From Saccharopolyspora gloriosae (GTDB taxonomy: Bacteria > Actinomycetota > Actinomycetes > Mycobacteriales > Pseudonocardiaceae): a stretch of DNA of 64,000 bases. Position 1 is the first letter of the stretch. Every line of letters starts with the position of its first letter. Below are positions 8,636 through 16,567 of this stretch, one piece after another. The translations under genes and the position numbers were made by a program. The notes beneath the pieces are model-generated. The model did no database searches, had not been told where the DNA came from, and worked only from the letters and a program-made list of their open reading frames with translations. The DNA lies in NCBI RefSeq assembly GCF_014203325.1, contig NZ_JACHIV010000001.1, forward strand, positions 5,891,501-5,955,500, written 5' to 3'.

Positions 8636-8902
8636 TCAGCGCGGCGGATACGGCCCCTGCGGCGGGTAGGGCTGCGGCATCTGCTGCTGCGGGAACGACT
8701 GGGACGGCGGTGGCTGCGGCGGAAACCGCTGCGGCGGCGGTGGCTGCGGGAACGGCTGAGCGCCCGGCCCCTGCGGATATCCGGGCGGCGGCCCGTACTG
8801 CGCGGCGGCGCCGCCGAGCTTGACCTTGACGACGAGCGCGGCGGTCAGCGCGCCGGCACCCCCGCCGACGAGCAAGCTCACCAGCAGCATGATCACGTTC
8901 AT
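8636..8902 (-). CDS. Small membrane protein with Pro/Gln-rich cytoplasmic or extracellular tail
   Basis: Starting at ATG 8902 (GGAGAAGAGGGGG upstream) the 88-residue protein has one hydrophobic segment, VIMLLVSLLVGGGAGALTAALV (residues about 3-24), followed by KVKLGG and a tail of repeated PPGYPQGPG, PFPQPPPPQRFPP and QPYPPQGPYPP motifs. The first helix could be a signal anchor. No known family. It lies between the micro-membrane genes and the EspC-like gene on the same strand. Confidence 0.65.
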   Translation of the reverse strand: MNVIMLLVSLLVGGGAGALTAALVVKVKLGGAAAQYGPPPGYPQGPGAQPFPQPPPPQRFPPQPPPSQSFPQQQMPQPYPPQGPYPPR

Positions 8903-9008
8903 GAGTCCCCCTCTTCTCCGCGCACAACGTATCGGAGGGCGCACGCGGACCACCGGCGGCTCGACGCGGCTCAGGACCCGCGGAATCGCCGGTGGCAGGA
9001 GGTTCGGC

Positions 9009-9110
9009 TCAGATCGAGATGATCAGCATCGCGAGGATCACCGCCAGCGCCATCCCGGCCAGCGGCAGCAGCACGATGACGAACAGATCCGCGAACCGCT
9101 CCCCGCGCAT
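9009..9110 (-). CDS. 33-residue single-helix membrane microprotein
   Basis: A short frame begins MRGERFADLF and continues as one long hydrophobic helix with LLPLAGMALAV and ends MLIISI. The start ATG (9108-9110) lies 13 bases after the stop of the preceding small gene, with a GGGGG stretch between. It has strong G/C at third positions and no competing frame. Too short for family assignment. Confidence 0.5.
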   Translation of the reverse strand: MRGERFADLFVIVLLPLAGMALAVILAMLIISI

Positions 9111-9123
9111 CTCAGGCCCCCGC

Positions 9124-9288
9124 TCAGCCGTGCCTGCGGGAACGGCGGTTGACCCACCACTGGCCGCCGTCGTGCACGGCGTTGAGGGCCTTCGTCCCGG
9201 CTATGCCGAGAGCGGAGAGCACGAGGACGGCAGCGACCAGGCCGATGGCGACAAGCCCGACGAGAACGGCGACAACGATGGCACCCAT
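9124..9288 (-). CDS. 54-residue membrane microprotein with basic C-terminus
   Basis: Starting at ATG 9288 the protein reads MGAIVVAVLVGLVAIGLVAA, continues hydrophobic to about residue 30, then TKALNAVHDGGQWWVNRRSRRHG. One helix with a positively charged tail suggests the C-terminus faces the cytoplasm. It follows glmM by 51 bases on the same strand and is followed by the 33-residue gene, so the pair probably forms a small operon. Function unknown. Confidence 0.55.
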   Translation of the reverse strand: MGAIVVAVLVGLVAIGLVAAVLVLSALGIAGTKALNAVHDGGQWWVNRRSRRHG

Positions 9289-9339
9289 GTGAGCACCGTC
9301 TCACACTTTGGCCGATCAAGGGAGACTCAGATCACAAGA

Positions 9340-10674
9340 TCACCGGATGGCAGCAACGACTTCGGCCAGACGCCGCGCCGTGGCGTCCGCGACCTCTTCG
9401 CTGGGCGCCTCCACCATCACCCGGACCAGCTGCTCGGTGCCGGACGGGCGCAGCAGCACCCGGCCCTTCTCGCCCAGCTCGGCCTCCGCCGCGGCGACCG
9501 CCTCGGACACCGACGGCGCCGCCACGGCCAGCGAGCGGTCCACGACCTTCACGTTCACCAGCACCTGCGGCAACCGGACCATCGTGGTGGCGAGCGACGC
9601 GAGCGTCTCGCCCGTCGCGGCCATCCGACCCATCAGGCGCAGCGCCGTGAGCACGCCGTCGCCGGTGGTGGCGTGGCCGGGCAGCACCACGTGACCGGAC
9701 TGCTCGCCGCCCAGCGAGAACCCGCCGGCGCGCAGCTCCTCCAGCACGTAGCGGTCCCCGACCTTCGTGGTGCGCAGCTTCACGCCGTGGTCGCGCATCG
9801 CCAGGTGCAGCCCCAGGTTGCTCATCACCGTCGCGACCAGGGTCTCGTCGGCGAGCTCGCCGGACTCCTTCATCGCCACGGCCAGGATCGCGAGGATCTG
9901 GTCCCCGTCGACGACCTCGCCCGCGGCGTCCACCGCGAGGCAGCGATCCGCGTCACCGTCGTGCGCGATGCCCAGGTCGGCGCCGTGCTCCAGCACCGCC
10001 GCCCGCACCTCGTCGAGGTGGGTCGAGCCCACGCCGTCGTTGATGTTGAGCCCGTCCGGGTCGGCGTGCAGGGCCACCACGTCGGCGCCCGCCCTGCGGT
10101 ACGCCTCCGGCCCCGCGCTGGAAGCCGCGCCGTTCGCGCAGTCCACCACGACCCGGATGCCGTCCAGCCGCTGCGGCGTCGCCACCAGCAGGTGGTCCAC
10201 GTAGCGCTGCACCGAGTCCGGCACGTCCCGCACCCGGCCGACGTGCGACCCGGTGGGCCGCTGCACGTCCTCGTGCAGCCGCGCGGCGATCTCGTCCTCC
10301 ACCGCGTCCGGCAGCTTGTGACCACCGGCGGCGAACAGCTTGATCCCGTTGTCGGGCATCGGGTTGTGCGAGGCCGAGATCATCACGCCGATGTCGGCGC
10401 CCAGCTCGCCCACCAGGTAGGCCACCGCGGGCGTCGGCAGCACGCCGACCCGCAGCACGTCCATGCCCGCCGAGGTCAGGCCCGCCGTGACCGCCGCCTC
10501 CAGCATCTCGCCGCTGGCCCGCGGGTCGCGGCCCACCAGGGCCACCCTGCGACGCGAGTCGTCCCGGTCGTAGAGGACGCGGGCCGCCGAGGCCGCCACG
10601 GACAACGCCAGTTCCGGCGTCAGGTCCGAGTTCGCGAGGCCGCGTACTCCGTCGGTGCCGAACAGCCGGGACAT
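9340..10674 (-). CDS. glmM: Phosphoglucosamine mutase
   Basis: Interconverts glucosamine-6-phosphate and glucosamine-1-phosphate, the second step of UDP-GlcNAc synthesis. The 444-residue protein starts [12 protein letters not shown]. The phosphorylated serine motif [13 protein letters not shown] is at about residue 100, the metal loop is DGDADRC near 240, the sugar-binding loop is GGEQSGH and the phosphate-binding loop is [14 protein letters not shown] near the C-terminus. ATG 10674 is preceded by AGGAGG; an in-frame extension upstream runs into the rpsI terminator and is unlikely. It lies downstream of rplM-rpsI, behind a terminator, as in mycobacteria. Confidence 0.96.
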   Translation of the reverse strand: MSRLFGTDGVRGLANSDLTPELALSVAASAARVLYDRDDSRRRVALVGRDPRASGEMLEAAVTAGLTSAGMDVLRVGVLPTPAVAYLVGELGADIGVMISASHNPMPDNGIKLFAAGGHKLPDAVEDEIAARLHEDVQRPTGSHVGRVRDVPDSVQRYVDHLLVATPQRLDGIRVVVDCANGAASSAGPEAYRRAGADVVALHADPDGLNINDGVGSTHLDEVRAAVLEHGADLGIAHDGDADRCLAVDAAGEVVDGDQILAILAVAMKESGELADETLVATVMSNLGLHLAMRDHGVKLRTTKVGDRYVLEELRAGGFSLGGEQSGHVVLPGHATTGDGVLTALRLMGRMAATGETLASLATTMVRLPQVLVNVKVVDRSLAVAAPSVSEAVAAAEAELGEKGRVLLRPSGTEQLVRVMVEAPSEEVADATARRLAEVVAAIR

Positions 10675-10731
10675 GTGCAGCGAATCCTCCTGGATCGACG
10701 GCAGAGCCATGCCAGGCCCGAACCCGGCATA

Positions 10732-10787
10732 CAAAAAGACCACGGGAGCAGCCCCGGCGTCGCGCGGACGCCACGGCTGCTCCCGTG
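10732..10787 (-). terminator. Intrinsic terminator after rplM-rpsI
   Basis: On the minus strand CACGGGAGCAGCC (from 10787) pairs perfectly over 13 bp with GGCTGCTCCCGTG (to 10741) and is followed by GGTCTTTTTG. It begins 15 bases after the rpsI stop. Confidence 0.85.
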
Positions 10788-10801
10788 AATCGTACGAAAG
10801 G

Positions 10802-11364
<563 letters not shown>

Positions 11365-11368
<4 letters not shown>

Positions 11369-11814
11369 TTCTCGACCTTCGCGTTGATCTGGTACGGCTG
11401 CGGGTTCTGGGCCTCGTGCGGGTGCTCCGGGCCGGCGTAGACCTTGAGCTTCTTGCCCATGGCCCGGCCGAGCTTGGTCTTCGGCAGCATGCCCTTGATG
11501 GCCTTCTCCAACACCCGCTCGGGGTGCTGGGAGTCCAGAACCTGCCCCAGGGACTGCTTGCGCAGACCGCCCGGGAAGCCGCTGTGCCGGTAGTGGAACG
11601 CCTGGTCGCGCTTCTTGCCGGTCAGCGCCACCTTCTCAGCGTTGACGATGACGACGAAGTCGCCGGTGTCGAGGTGCGGGGCGTAAGTCGGCTTGTGCTT
11701 GCCGCGCAGCAGCAGGGCGGCCTGGGTGGACAGCCGACCGAGCACCACGTCCTCGGCGTCGATGACATGCCAGGCGCGGGTCACCTCGCCGGCCTTGGGG
11801 CTGTACGTGCGCAC
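11365..11814 (-). CDS. rplM: 50S ribosomal protein L13
   Basis: Large-subunit protein of 149 residues, the normal size. The sequence starts [20 protein letters not shown] and includes [29 protein letters not shown] and [14 protein letters not shown] chose GTG 11814 because GAGGTAGATCC lies directly upstream; a longer reading is possible but unsupported. It is the first gene of the rplM-rpsI operon. Confidence 0.96.
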
Positions 11815-12232
11815 GGATCTACCTCGTCGTCGTTCGCGTCGGAATCTCGGTGCGGACCCCGTGTGTTCCTCTGGGGAGCCCATCGGAACCGTGCCGGGTC
11901 GGAAGCCCCGGTCTGGCCGGGGAACCGGCACGTCCTGGGTGTCACCAGAGACCTGTGGCCCCGGTTCGGCCTCGGCTCTCGCCGGGCGTTCCGTTGGGCC
12001 GGTCACCGCTCCAACACCGCAGTCGCGCACCGCACAACAAACAATCAGGGTACTCGCTGGCGAAAAGACCCACCGATACGGGGTCCCCCTCATCGGGAAA
12101 CGCCGTCGACGTGTCTTGTCGCCGAGTGGATGCTACCGGGCGCCTCGGACGCTCCGGACACCCGCCCACCGGAACACCACCGACCCCGGGCCACGGAGGC
12201 GCACGGGGTCGGCGACGAGCACGGCGGGAAGA
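11815..12232 (-). other. Leader/intergenic region upstream of rplM with a nested hairpin
   Basis: No gene is evident. The region must hold the rplM-rpsI promoter and a leader. A nested hairpin is visible at 11890-11932: CGTGCCGG pairs with CCGGCACG and encloses CCCCGG/CCGGGG. It lies 76-118 bases before the rplM start and might be a site of autogenous control or simply leader structure. Confidence 0.4.
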
Positions 12233-12520
12233 TCAGCCACCGAAGCGGCCGGCGTTCTTCGCCTCACCGGCCTGGTAGGAGTCGTTCGCGGCGTTGACGG
12301 CCATACCCATCTTCGCGGCGATCTCGATCATGTTCTGGGCGGCCTTGTCCCACTCGTCCTGCGCGGCGCGGTACGCCTCCTGCGCCTGACCCTCCCAGGA
12401 CGCGACGAGCGGCTTGAGCATGTTCTCCAGCTCGTCCAGCTCGGCCTGGATCTTGGTGGCGGCGCCGCCCAGGTCGTCGGCGGCCTGGCTCAGCTGGCCG
12501 AAATCAACCCGAATTTCCAT
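12233..12520 (-). CDS. WXG100 protein, EsxT-like
   Basis: Small secreted type VII substrate of 95 residues that forms a four-helix bundle with its partner. The helix-turn-helix has WEG at about residues 43-45 (LVASWEGQAQEAYRAAQ) and the second helix is followed by YQAGE, a Y-x3-E secretion motif. The start is MEIRVDFGQ with an AGGGGA sequence before it. It follows the partner gene by 61 bases and lies beside rplM, the position of esxT in the mycobacterial ESX-4 locus. Confidence 0.9.
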   Translation of the reverse strand: MEIRVDFGQLSQAADDLGGAATKIQAELDELENMLKPLVASWEGQAQEAYRAAQDEWDKAAQNMIEIAAKMGMAVNAANDSYQAGEAKNAGRFGG

Positions 12521-12581
12521 GGTGAAGTCCCCTCACGTGAAGTGGTCGGAAGAAGGTGGAGAAAGAACGTCGGAGGCGAGC

Positions 12582-12893
12582 TCAGCCGCCGAGCATGCCC
12601 TCGATCTTGGAGATCTCCTGGGCCTGCTCCTCCTCGTTCTGGGTGTACGCCTGACCCGAGGTCTGGATGTTCTCGCTGATCTCGCCCAGCTTCTGGTTGA
12701 TGGTCTTGGCGTTCTCGTTGAACGCGTCCATCAGGCGGCGGAAGACGTCGGACGCGCCGCCCTTCCAGGAGGTCAGGACCGGCTGGATCTGGCCCTCCAG
12801 CGTGCTGACCGCGGTCTCGACGTTGCCCCGAACCTCTTCGACCTGGCCTGCGGCCTTCGCCATCAGGTCCGCGTCGGTACCCATCCCGCTCAT
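12582..12893 (-). CDS. WXG100 protein, EsxU-like
   Basis: The 103-residue protein is the upstream member of the Esx pair. It has TSWKGGASDVFRRLMDAF (WKG turn at about residues 43-45) and, after the second helix, YTQNE followed by an acidic stretch EEQAQEI, another Y-x3-E motif. Starts with MSGMGTDADL. The first M is used because GGGGGCCACCT lies upstream. By synteny with M. tuberculosis it corresponds to esxU of ESX-4. Confidence 0.9.
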   Translation of the reverse strand: MSGMGTDADLMAKAAGQVEEVRGNVETAVSTLEGQIQPVLTSWKGGASDVFRRLMDAFNENAKTINQKLGEISENIQTSGQAYTQNEEEQAQEISKIEGMLGG

Positions 12894-13172
12894 AGGTGGC
12901 CCCCTTCATTCGTTGCTCGAAGATCGATGAACCTACGACGCAGACATTGCCATGTTCGGTTCCGCCCTGTCCCGGCTTTTTCGCAAACGGTTGCTCCTGT
13001 GAACGAAGAACGCGGAACCCGCAGGTCAAAAGCCATTAGCGAATGCGAAATGGAGGCGAGCAGCTCGGCAGAACTCGATTCGCGCGAGTGATTTGCACAA
13101 GCGATTTGCACCCGCTATCGATTCTTCCCTCTCCCGCCCGTGCGAGAAAAGGCCCGCACCGGCGCACCGGGG

Positions 13173-14987
13173 TCAGCCGCCGACGGCGAGCGACGAGACG
13201 ACCTGCTCGCAGGCGGACTCGACCTGCTGCTTGCCCGCGCCGGTGTAGCGGCATCCGACGCTGACCTGGAAGTGCCCCCGGTGCAGCACGAACCACTCCA
13301 CCGTCGCCCTCGGCAGCGACTCGCGGTAGTACACGACGTCCTCGCCCGCGTACGGCAGCCGCTCGTCGAAGTCCGAGAACCGGCCGCCGTCGGCGTTCAA
13401 GCGGTCGTACTGCGCGCGCAGGTCGGCGACGGCGCGGGAACGCCCCTCCTCGGTGTCGTAACCGAGGTCGCCCTGCTGCACCAGGATCAGGTCGTCGCCC
13501 CCGGTGGGCGGCGCGATCACCGTCTGCCACAGCTGCGGGTCGCCACCGGTCTGCTGCCAGTCGCCGGGGTAGTCGAAGGCGTACTCGTACTGCGCGACGT
13601 GCCGAGCGGGCGGCTCGGCCTGCCCGCTGGTGGCCTGGACGGCCAGCAGCACCGCCACGACCACCACGGCGAGCGCCGCCACCGCGCCACCGGCCAGCAC
13701 CCACGGCCGCGCCGGTCGCGGCGGCGGAGCGGGGGTGTGGAACACCGGACGGGTCCGATCGCTGCCGCCGATGACGACGGTCGAGGCCCGGCTCAGCGAG
13801 TCGTCCGCCGGGGCGGGCCGGGGTGCCCAGGCCTGCTGCGGCCCGCCCGCCACCGGGCGGCGCACGGTGGGCGCGTTCGTGCCCCGGTGCCCGCCCGCGG
13901 GAGCGAGCCCGCCGGTGCGCTCCGGGTCGAGCCGCACCGCGCGCAGCGCGCCCCGCGCCACCACCGTCTCCGGCTGGTCCAGGGTGGTCGGCAGGACGCC
14001 GGTGCGTTCGTGGATCAGCCGGGCCACCAGCGGGATCCGGCTGGAACCGCCGACGAGGAACACGCCCGCGAGCCGCTCCCTCGGTACCTGCCCGTCGTGG
14101 AGCGTGGCCGTCACCAGGTCCGCGGCCTTCGCCAGCGGCGCGGCCACCAGCCGCTCCAGGTCGGCGCGGGTGACGTGCGCGTCGGAGAACGGCGGCGGCA
14201 TGGGCACGTCGGTGTAGGTGTGCCGGGACAGCGTCTCCTTCGCGCCGCGCACGTCCTGGCGCAGCACGCGGCGCCGGCGCCGGTCGGCCATCTCCCTGCC
14301 GTCGACGAGCTTGTGCCACGCGGCCGGGTCCATCCCGGACACGACGGCTCCGATGTGCTCTAACAGCGCCTGATCGATGTCGGCGCCGCCGAAGTTCGGG
14401 TCGCCCTTGGTCGCCAGCACCCGGAACGCCTGGCCCTGCTTGCACACGACGCTCGCGTCGACGGTGCCGCCGCCGAGGTCGAGCACGGCCAGCGCTCCCC
14501 CGTCGGGCAGGCCGTGCCCCGCGGAGTGGAACACCGCGGCGGCCACCGGTTCGGGGACCAGCACCAGTTCCTTCGCCAACCCGGCGGCGGCTTGGCGCAG
14601 CACGCCCGCGCGGACGGCGCCCCAGTCGGCGGGATGGGTGAGCACGAGCAGGTCGACGCCCGCGCCGCCCGCGAAGCGGCGGGCCTCGCCCACCGCGCGC
14701 TGCAGCACGGAGCGCACCACGTCGCCGACGCGCAGCACGCTGCTGCCGAGCAGCAGTTCGCCTTCGTCGATGCGGCGCTTGGGGTGCGGTTCGAACCGGG
14801 ACGGGTCGACGGCCGCCTGCCGCTCCGCCTCGTGGCCGACGAACAGGGTGCCGTCGGCCGCGGCGAACACCGCCGACGGCACCAGCGGCTGGCCGTCGAC
14901 GACGACCACCTGCGGTTCACCGCCGCCGACGGAGACCACGGTGCACGTGCTTGAGGTGCCGAAGTCGACCGAGACGTGCAGGGACAC
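13173..14987 (-). CDS. Type VII secretion-associated protein: Hsp70-like ATPase domain, one TM helix, extracytoplasmic domain
   Basis: The 604-residue protein has an actin/Hsp70-type N-terminal domain: phosphate loop VDFGTSSTCTVV at 8-19, second phosphate loop AVLDLGGGTVDASVV near 190 and adenosine motif FLVGGSSRIPLV near 320. A Pro-rich linker leads to one transmembrane helix (LAGGAVAALAVVVVAVLLAV, about 432-452). The C-terminal part (about 465-604), with YAFDYPGDWQQTGG and a Cys pair near the end, resembles the Rv3446c-type secretion-associated family. It sits between the esx pair and eccC, as Rv3446c does in ESX-4. It probably couples cytoplasmic ATP binding to an extracytoplasmic role in secretion; that role is inference. 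Confidence 0.85.
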   Translation of the reverse strand: MSLHVSVDFGTSSTCTVVSVGGGEPQVVVVDGQPLVPSAVFAAADGTLFVGHEAERQAAVDPSRFEPHPKRRIDEGELLLGSSVLRVGDVVRSVLQRAVGEARRFAGGAGVDLLVLTHPADWGAVRAGVLRQAAAGLAKELVLVPEPVAAAVFHSAGHGLPDGGALAVLDLGGGTVDASVVCKQGQAFRVLATKGDPNFGGADIDQALLEHIGAVVSGMDPAAWHKLVDGREMADRRRRRVLRQDVRGAKETLSRHTYTDVPMPPPFSDAHVTRADLERLVAAPLAKAADLVTATLHDGQVPRERLAGVFLVGGSSRIPLVARLIHERTGVLPTTLDQPETVVARGALRAVRLDPERTGGLAPAGGHRGTNAPTVRRPVAGGPQQAWAPRPAPADDSLSRASTVVIGGSDRTRPVFHTPAPPPRPARPWVLAGGAVAALAVVVVAVLLAVQATSGQAEPPARHVAQYEYAFDYPGDWQQTGGDPQLWQTVIAPPTGGDDLILVQQGDLGYDTEEGRSRAVADLRAQYDRLNADGGRFSDFDERLPYAGEDVVYYRESLPRATVEWFVLHRGHFQVSVGCRYTGAGKQQVESACEQVVSSLAVGG

Positions 14988-15413
14988 CCACTACTCCTTC
15001 GCGCACCGCCGCGCGGTCGTGGCGGTGTCTTCGCCGGGCCGCTCTCGCGGCGGGACGAACCGTGCGCGAACCCAGATTCCCCCGAACGGTTCGCGCGAGT
15101 CGGGGCTCCGATCCCGAATCCACCGAGCACCCTAGAGGCCGAGGGTGCGCACGGTTCAACAGTCTGCCCTCGATCGGGTGGCTTTCGCGACCGGCTCTTG
15201 ACGCGATGCCCCGATTGTTCCGGAGCGGTGCGACGCGGAATCGCTGTCGTCTGCCGTCCGGTGCCGACTCGCAGGCTACCGGTCCCGTCGGAGACGACGA
15301 TGCCGGTCGGAGCGGGGAACAAACCGCTCCGACCGGCATCGATGAAGCGGGTTCACGCGTTCCTGCGCGCTCGCGCGGTGAATCCAGGACGCACGTCGTC
15401 CGCTACCGCGGAC
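14988..15413. other. Gene-free region with a perfect 17-bp inverted repeat at 15299-15340
   Basis: No gene is visible. The region should carry the promoter of the Hsp70-like gene. GATGCCGGTCGGAGCGG (15299-15315) is followed after eight bases by its exact reverse complement (15324-15340). It lies past the DUF397 stop and probably terminates that operon, although no U-run follows; an operator role is also possible. Confidence 0.5.
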
Positions 15414-15590
15414 TCAATCGGAATACTTGATCTCGGCCAGGAAAGTGCGCCATTGCTCGCGCCGGAAGCACAACACCTCGGTCTGATCCTTCGAATCCCG
15501 CACATCGACCCGCTTCGCGAGGGACCCCACCTCTACGCACGCCGATTGGCTACCGCTGTAGCTCGATTTCCGCCAACGTCCCGTCCCCAT
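15414..15590 (-). CDS. DUF397 protein
   Basis: The 58-residue protein reads MGTGRWRKSSYSGSQSACVEVG, then VDVRDSKD and a hydrophilic end. This is the DUF397 signature (WRKSSySg...CVEVA...vaVRDSKdp). It overlaps the upstream regulator gene by 41 bases in a different frame. DUF397 genes in actinobacteria nearly always pair with a Scr1/BldB-type HTH regulator, and the two may work as partners in a regulatory switch. Confidence 0.88.
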   Translation of the reverse strand: MGTGRWRKSSYSGSQSACVEVGSLAKRVDVRDSKDQTEVLCFRREQWRTFLAEIKYSD

Positions 15591-16437
15591 GTGCAGTGCC
15601 CTCCCAGCACTCGTACCTGCGCGCATAAGCCGCCACGAGTTCCATTGAACAATTCGGACTCAGCGCCGTCCGGCACAGCCTAGAACGAGCGTGCTGAAAG
15701 GGCGTTACGTCTTCCGGGTCATCCAGGAAAGCTCCGCAGCGGCGCTGTTCCAGATGGACGACCGGTCTGCTCCGGAGGAACTCCAGCAGCAGGAAGGGGC
15801 CGTCCATGCCGGTGTGCGCGCCCGCCGAGAACGGCACCACCTGCACGGTGACGTTCGAGGCCTCGCAGGCGTGCAGCACGGCGCGCAGCTGAGCGGCCAT
15901 CACCGCAGGCCCGCCCACCGCGCGGCACAGCGCGGCCTCGTCCAGCAGGACCAGGTAGCGCACCGGATCCGCGCGGTTCAATATCCGCTGCCGGGACAGG
16001 CGCACCGCGATCAGGCGGTCCAGCTGCTCGACGGCGACATCGGTGGCGGCGAACAGGGCGCGCGCGTAATCGGGAATCTGCAGCAGGCCGGGAATGAGGA
16101 CTTCGGAGACCTCGGTGATGCTCACCGCGCGGTTTTCCGCATCGATGAGTTCGGTGAGCTGCGTGGGCAGTCCGATACCGGATTCCCACCAGACCGGCTC
16201 GTCGATGTCGTACGCGAGCCGAAGCAGTCGATCCCGGTTCGCGCCGCGCACGTCGACCGCATCCAGGAATGCCCGCACCGAATTCGGCGCGAGGCGGCGG
16301 CGTGCCGTCTCCATCCGGCTGACCTTCGCCTCCGAACAACCGATCAGATCACCGAGCTGACGCAATGTCAGACCGGATTGCTCGCGGGCGACGCGCAATT
16401 CCTTTCCTAGCGCTCGGGCGCGGGGGGTATCCGGCAT
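15550..16437 (-). CDS. XRE-family regulator with DUF5753-type ligand domain
   Basis: The 295-residue protein has an N-terminal helix-turn-helix (LRVAREQSGLTLRQLGDLIG then CSEAKVSRMET, residues 10-42) and a C-terminal domain with LIPGLLQIPDYARAL and AVRLSRQRIL that is typical of the large actinobacterial HTH/DUF5753 family. ATG 16437 has no Shine-Dalgarno sequence but a TAGGGT box seven bases upstream, so a leaderless message is likely. It is the lead gene of a pair with DUF397 and is inserted between eccC and the Hsp70-like gene of the ESX-4 locus. Confidence 0.9.
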   Translation of the reverse strand: MPDTPRARALGKELRVAREQSGLTLRQLGDLIGCSEAKVSRMETARRRLAPNSVRAFLDAVDVRGANRDRLLRLAYDIDEPVWWESGIGLPTQLTELIDAENRAVSITEVSEVLIPGLLQIPDYARALFAATDVAVEQLDRLIAVRLSRQRILNRADPVRYLVLLDEAALCRAVGGPAVMAAQLRAVLHACEASNVTVQVVPFSAGAHTGMDGPFLLLEFLRSRPVVHLEQRRCGAFLDDPEDVTPFQHARSRLCRTALSPNCSMELVAAYARRYECWEGTAHGDGTLAEIELQR

Positions 16438-16444
16438 GGCCCAC

Positions 16445-16450
16445 ACCCTA
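16445..16450 (-). promoter_or_regulatory. -10 box (TAGGGT) for leaderless HTH regulator
   Basis: TAGGGT on the minus strand ends seven bases before the ATG at 16437. A hairpin terminator upstream (16508-16540) separates it from eccC, so the regulator pair has its own promoter. Confidence 0.5.
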
Positions 16451-16507
16451 GGCGCGACGACCGGCGAAGATCTTCGCTCGATCGTGTCATTCACCGAGAG
16501 CGACGAA

Positions 16508-16540
16508 GAACCTCCCCCACCGCGCGGATGGGGGAGGTTC
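16508..16540 (-). terminator. Terminator of eccC
   Basis: GAACCTCCCCCA and TGGGGGAGGTTC form a perfect 12-bp stem 28 bases after the eccC stop, followed by TTCGTCG on the minus strand. Confidence 0.75.
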
Positions 16541-16567
16541 TCGTTGCTCACCAGTGCGATCCGCCGA

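Noticed and set aside
11942-12169. 75-residue frame upstream of rplM
   Set aside because: Composition and codon pattern are not coding-like; the region is better explained as promoter and leader.
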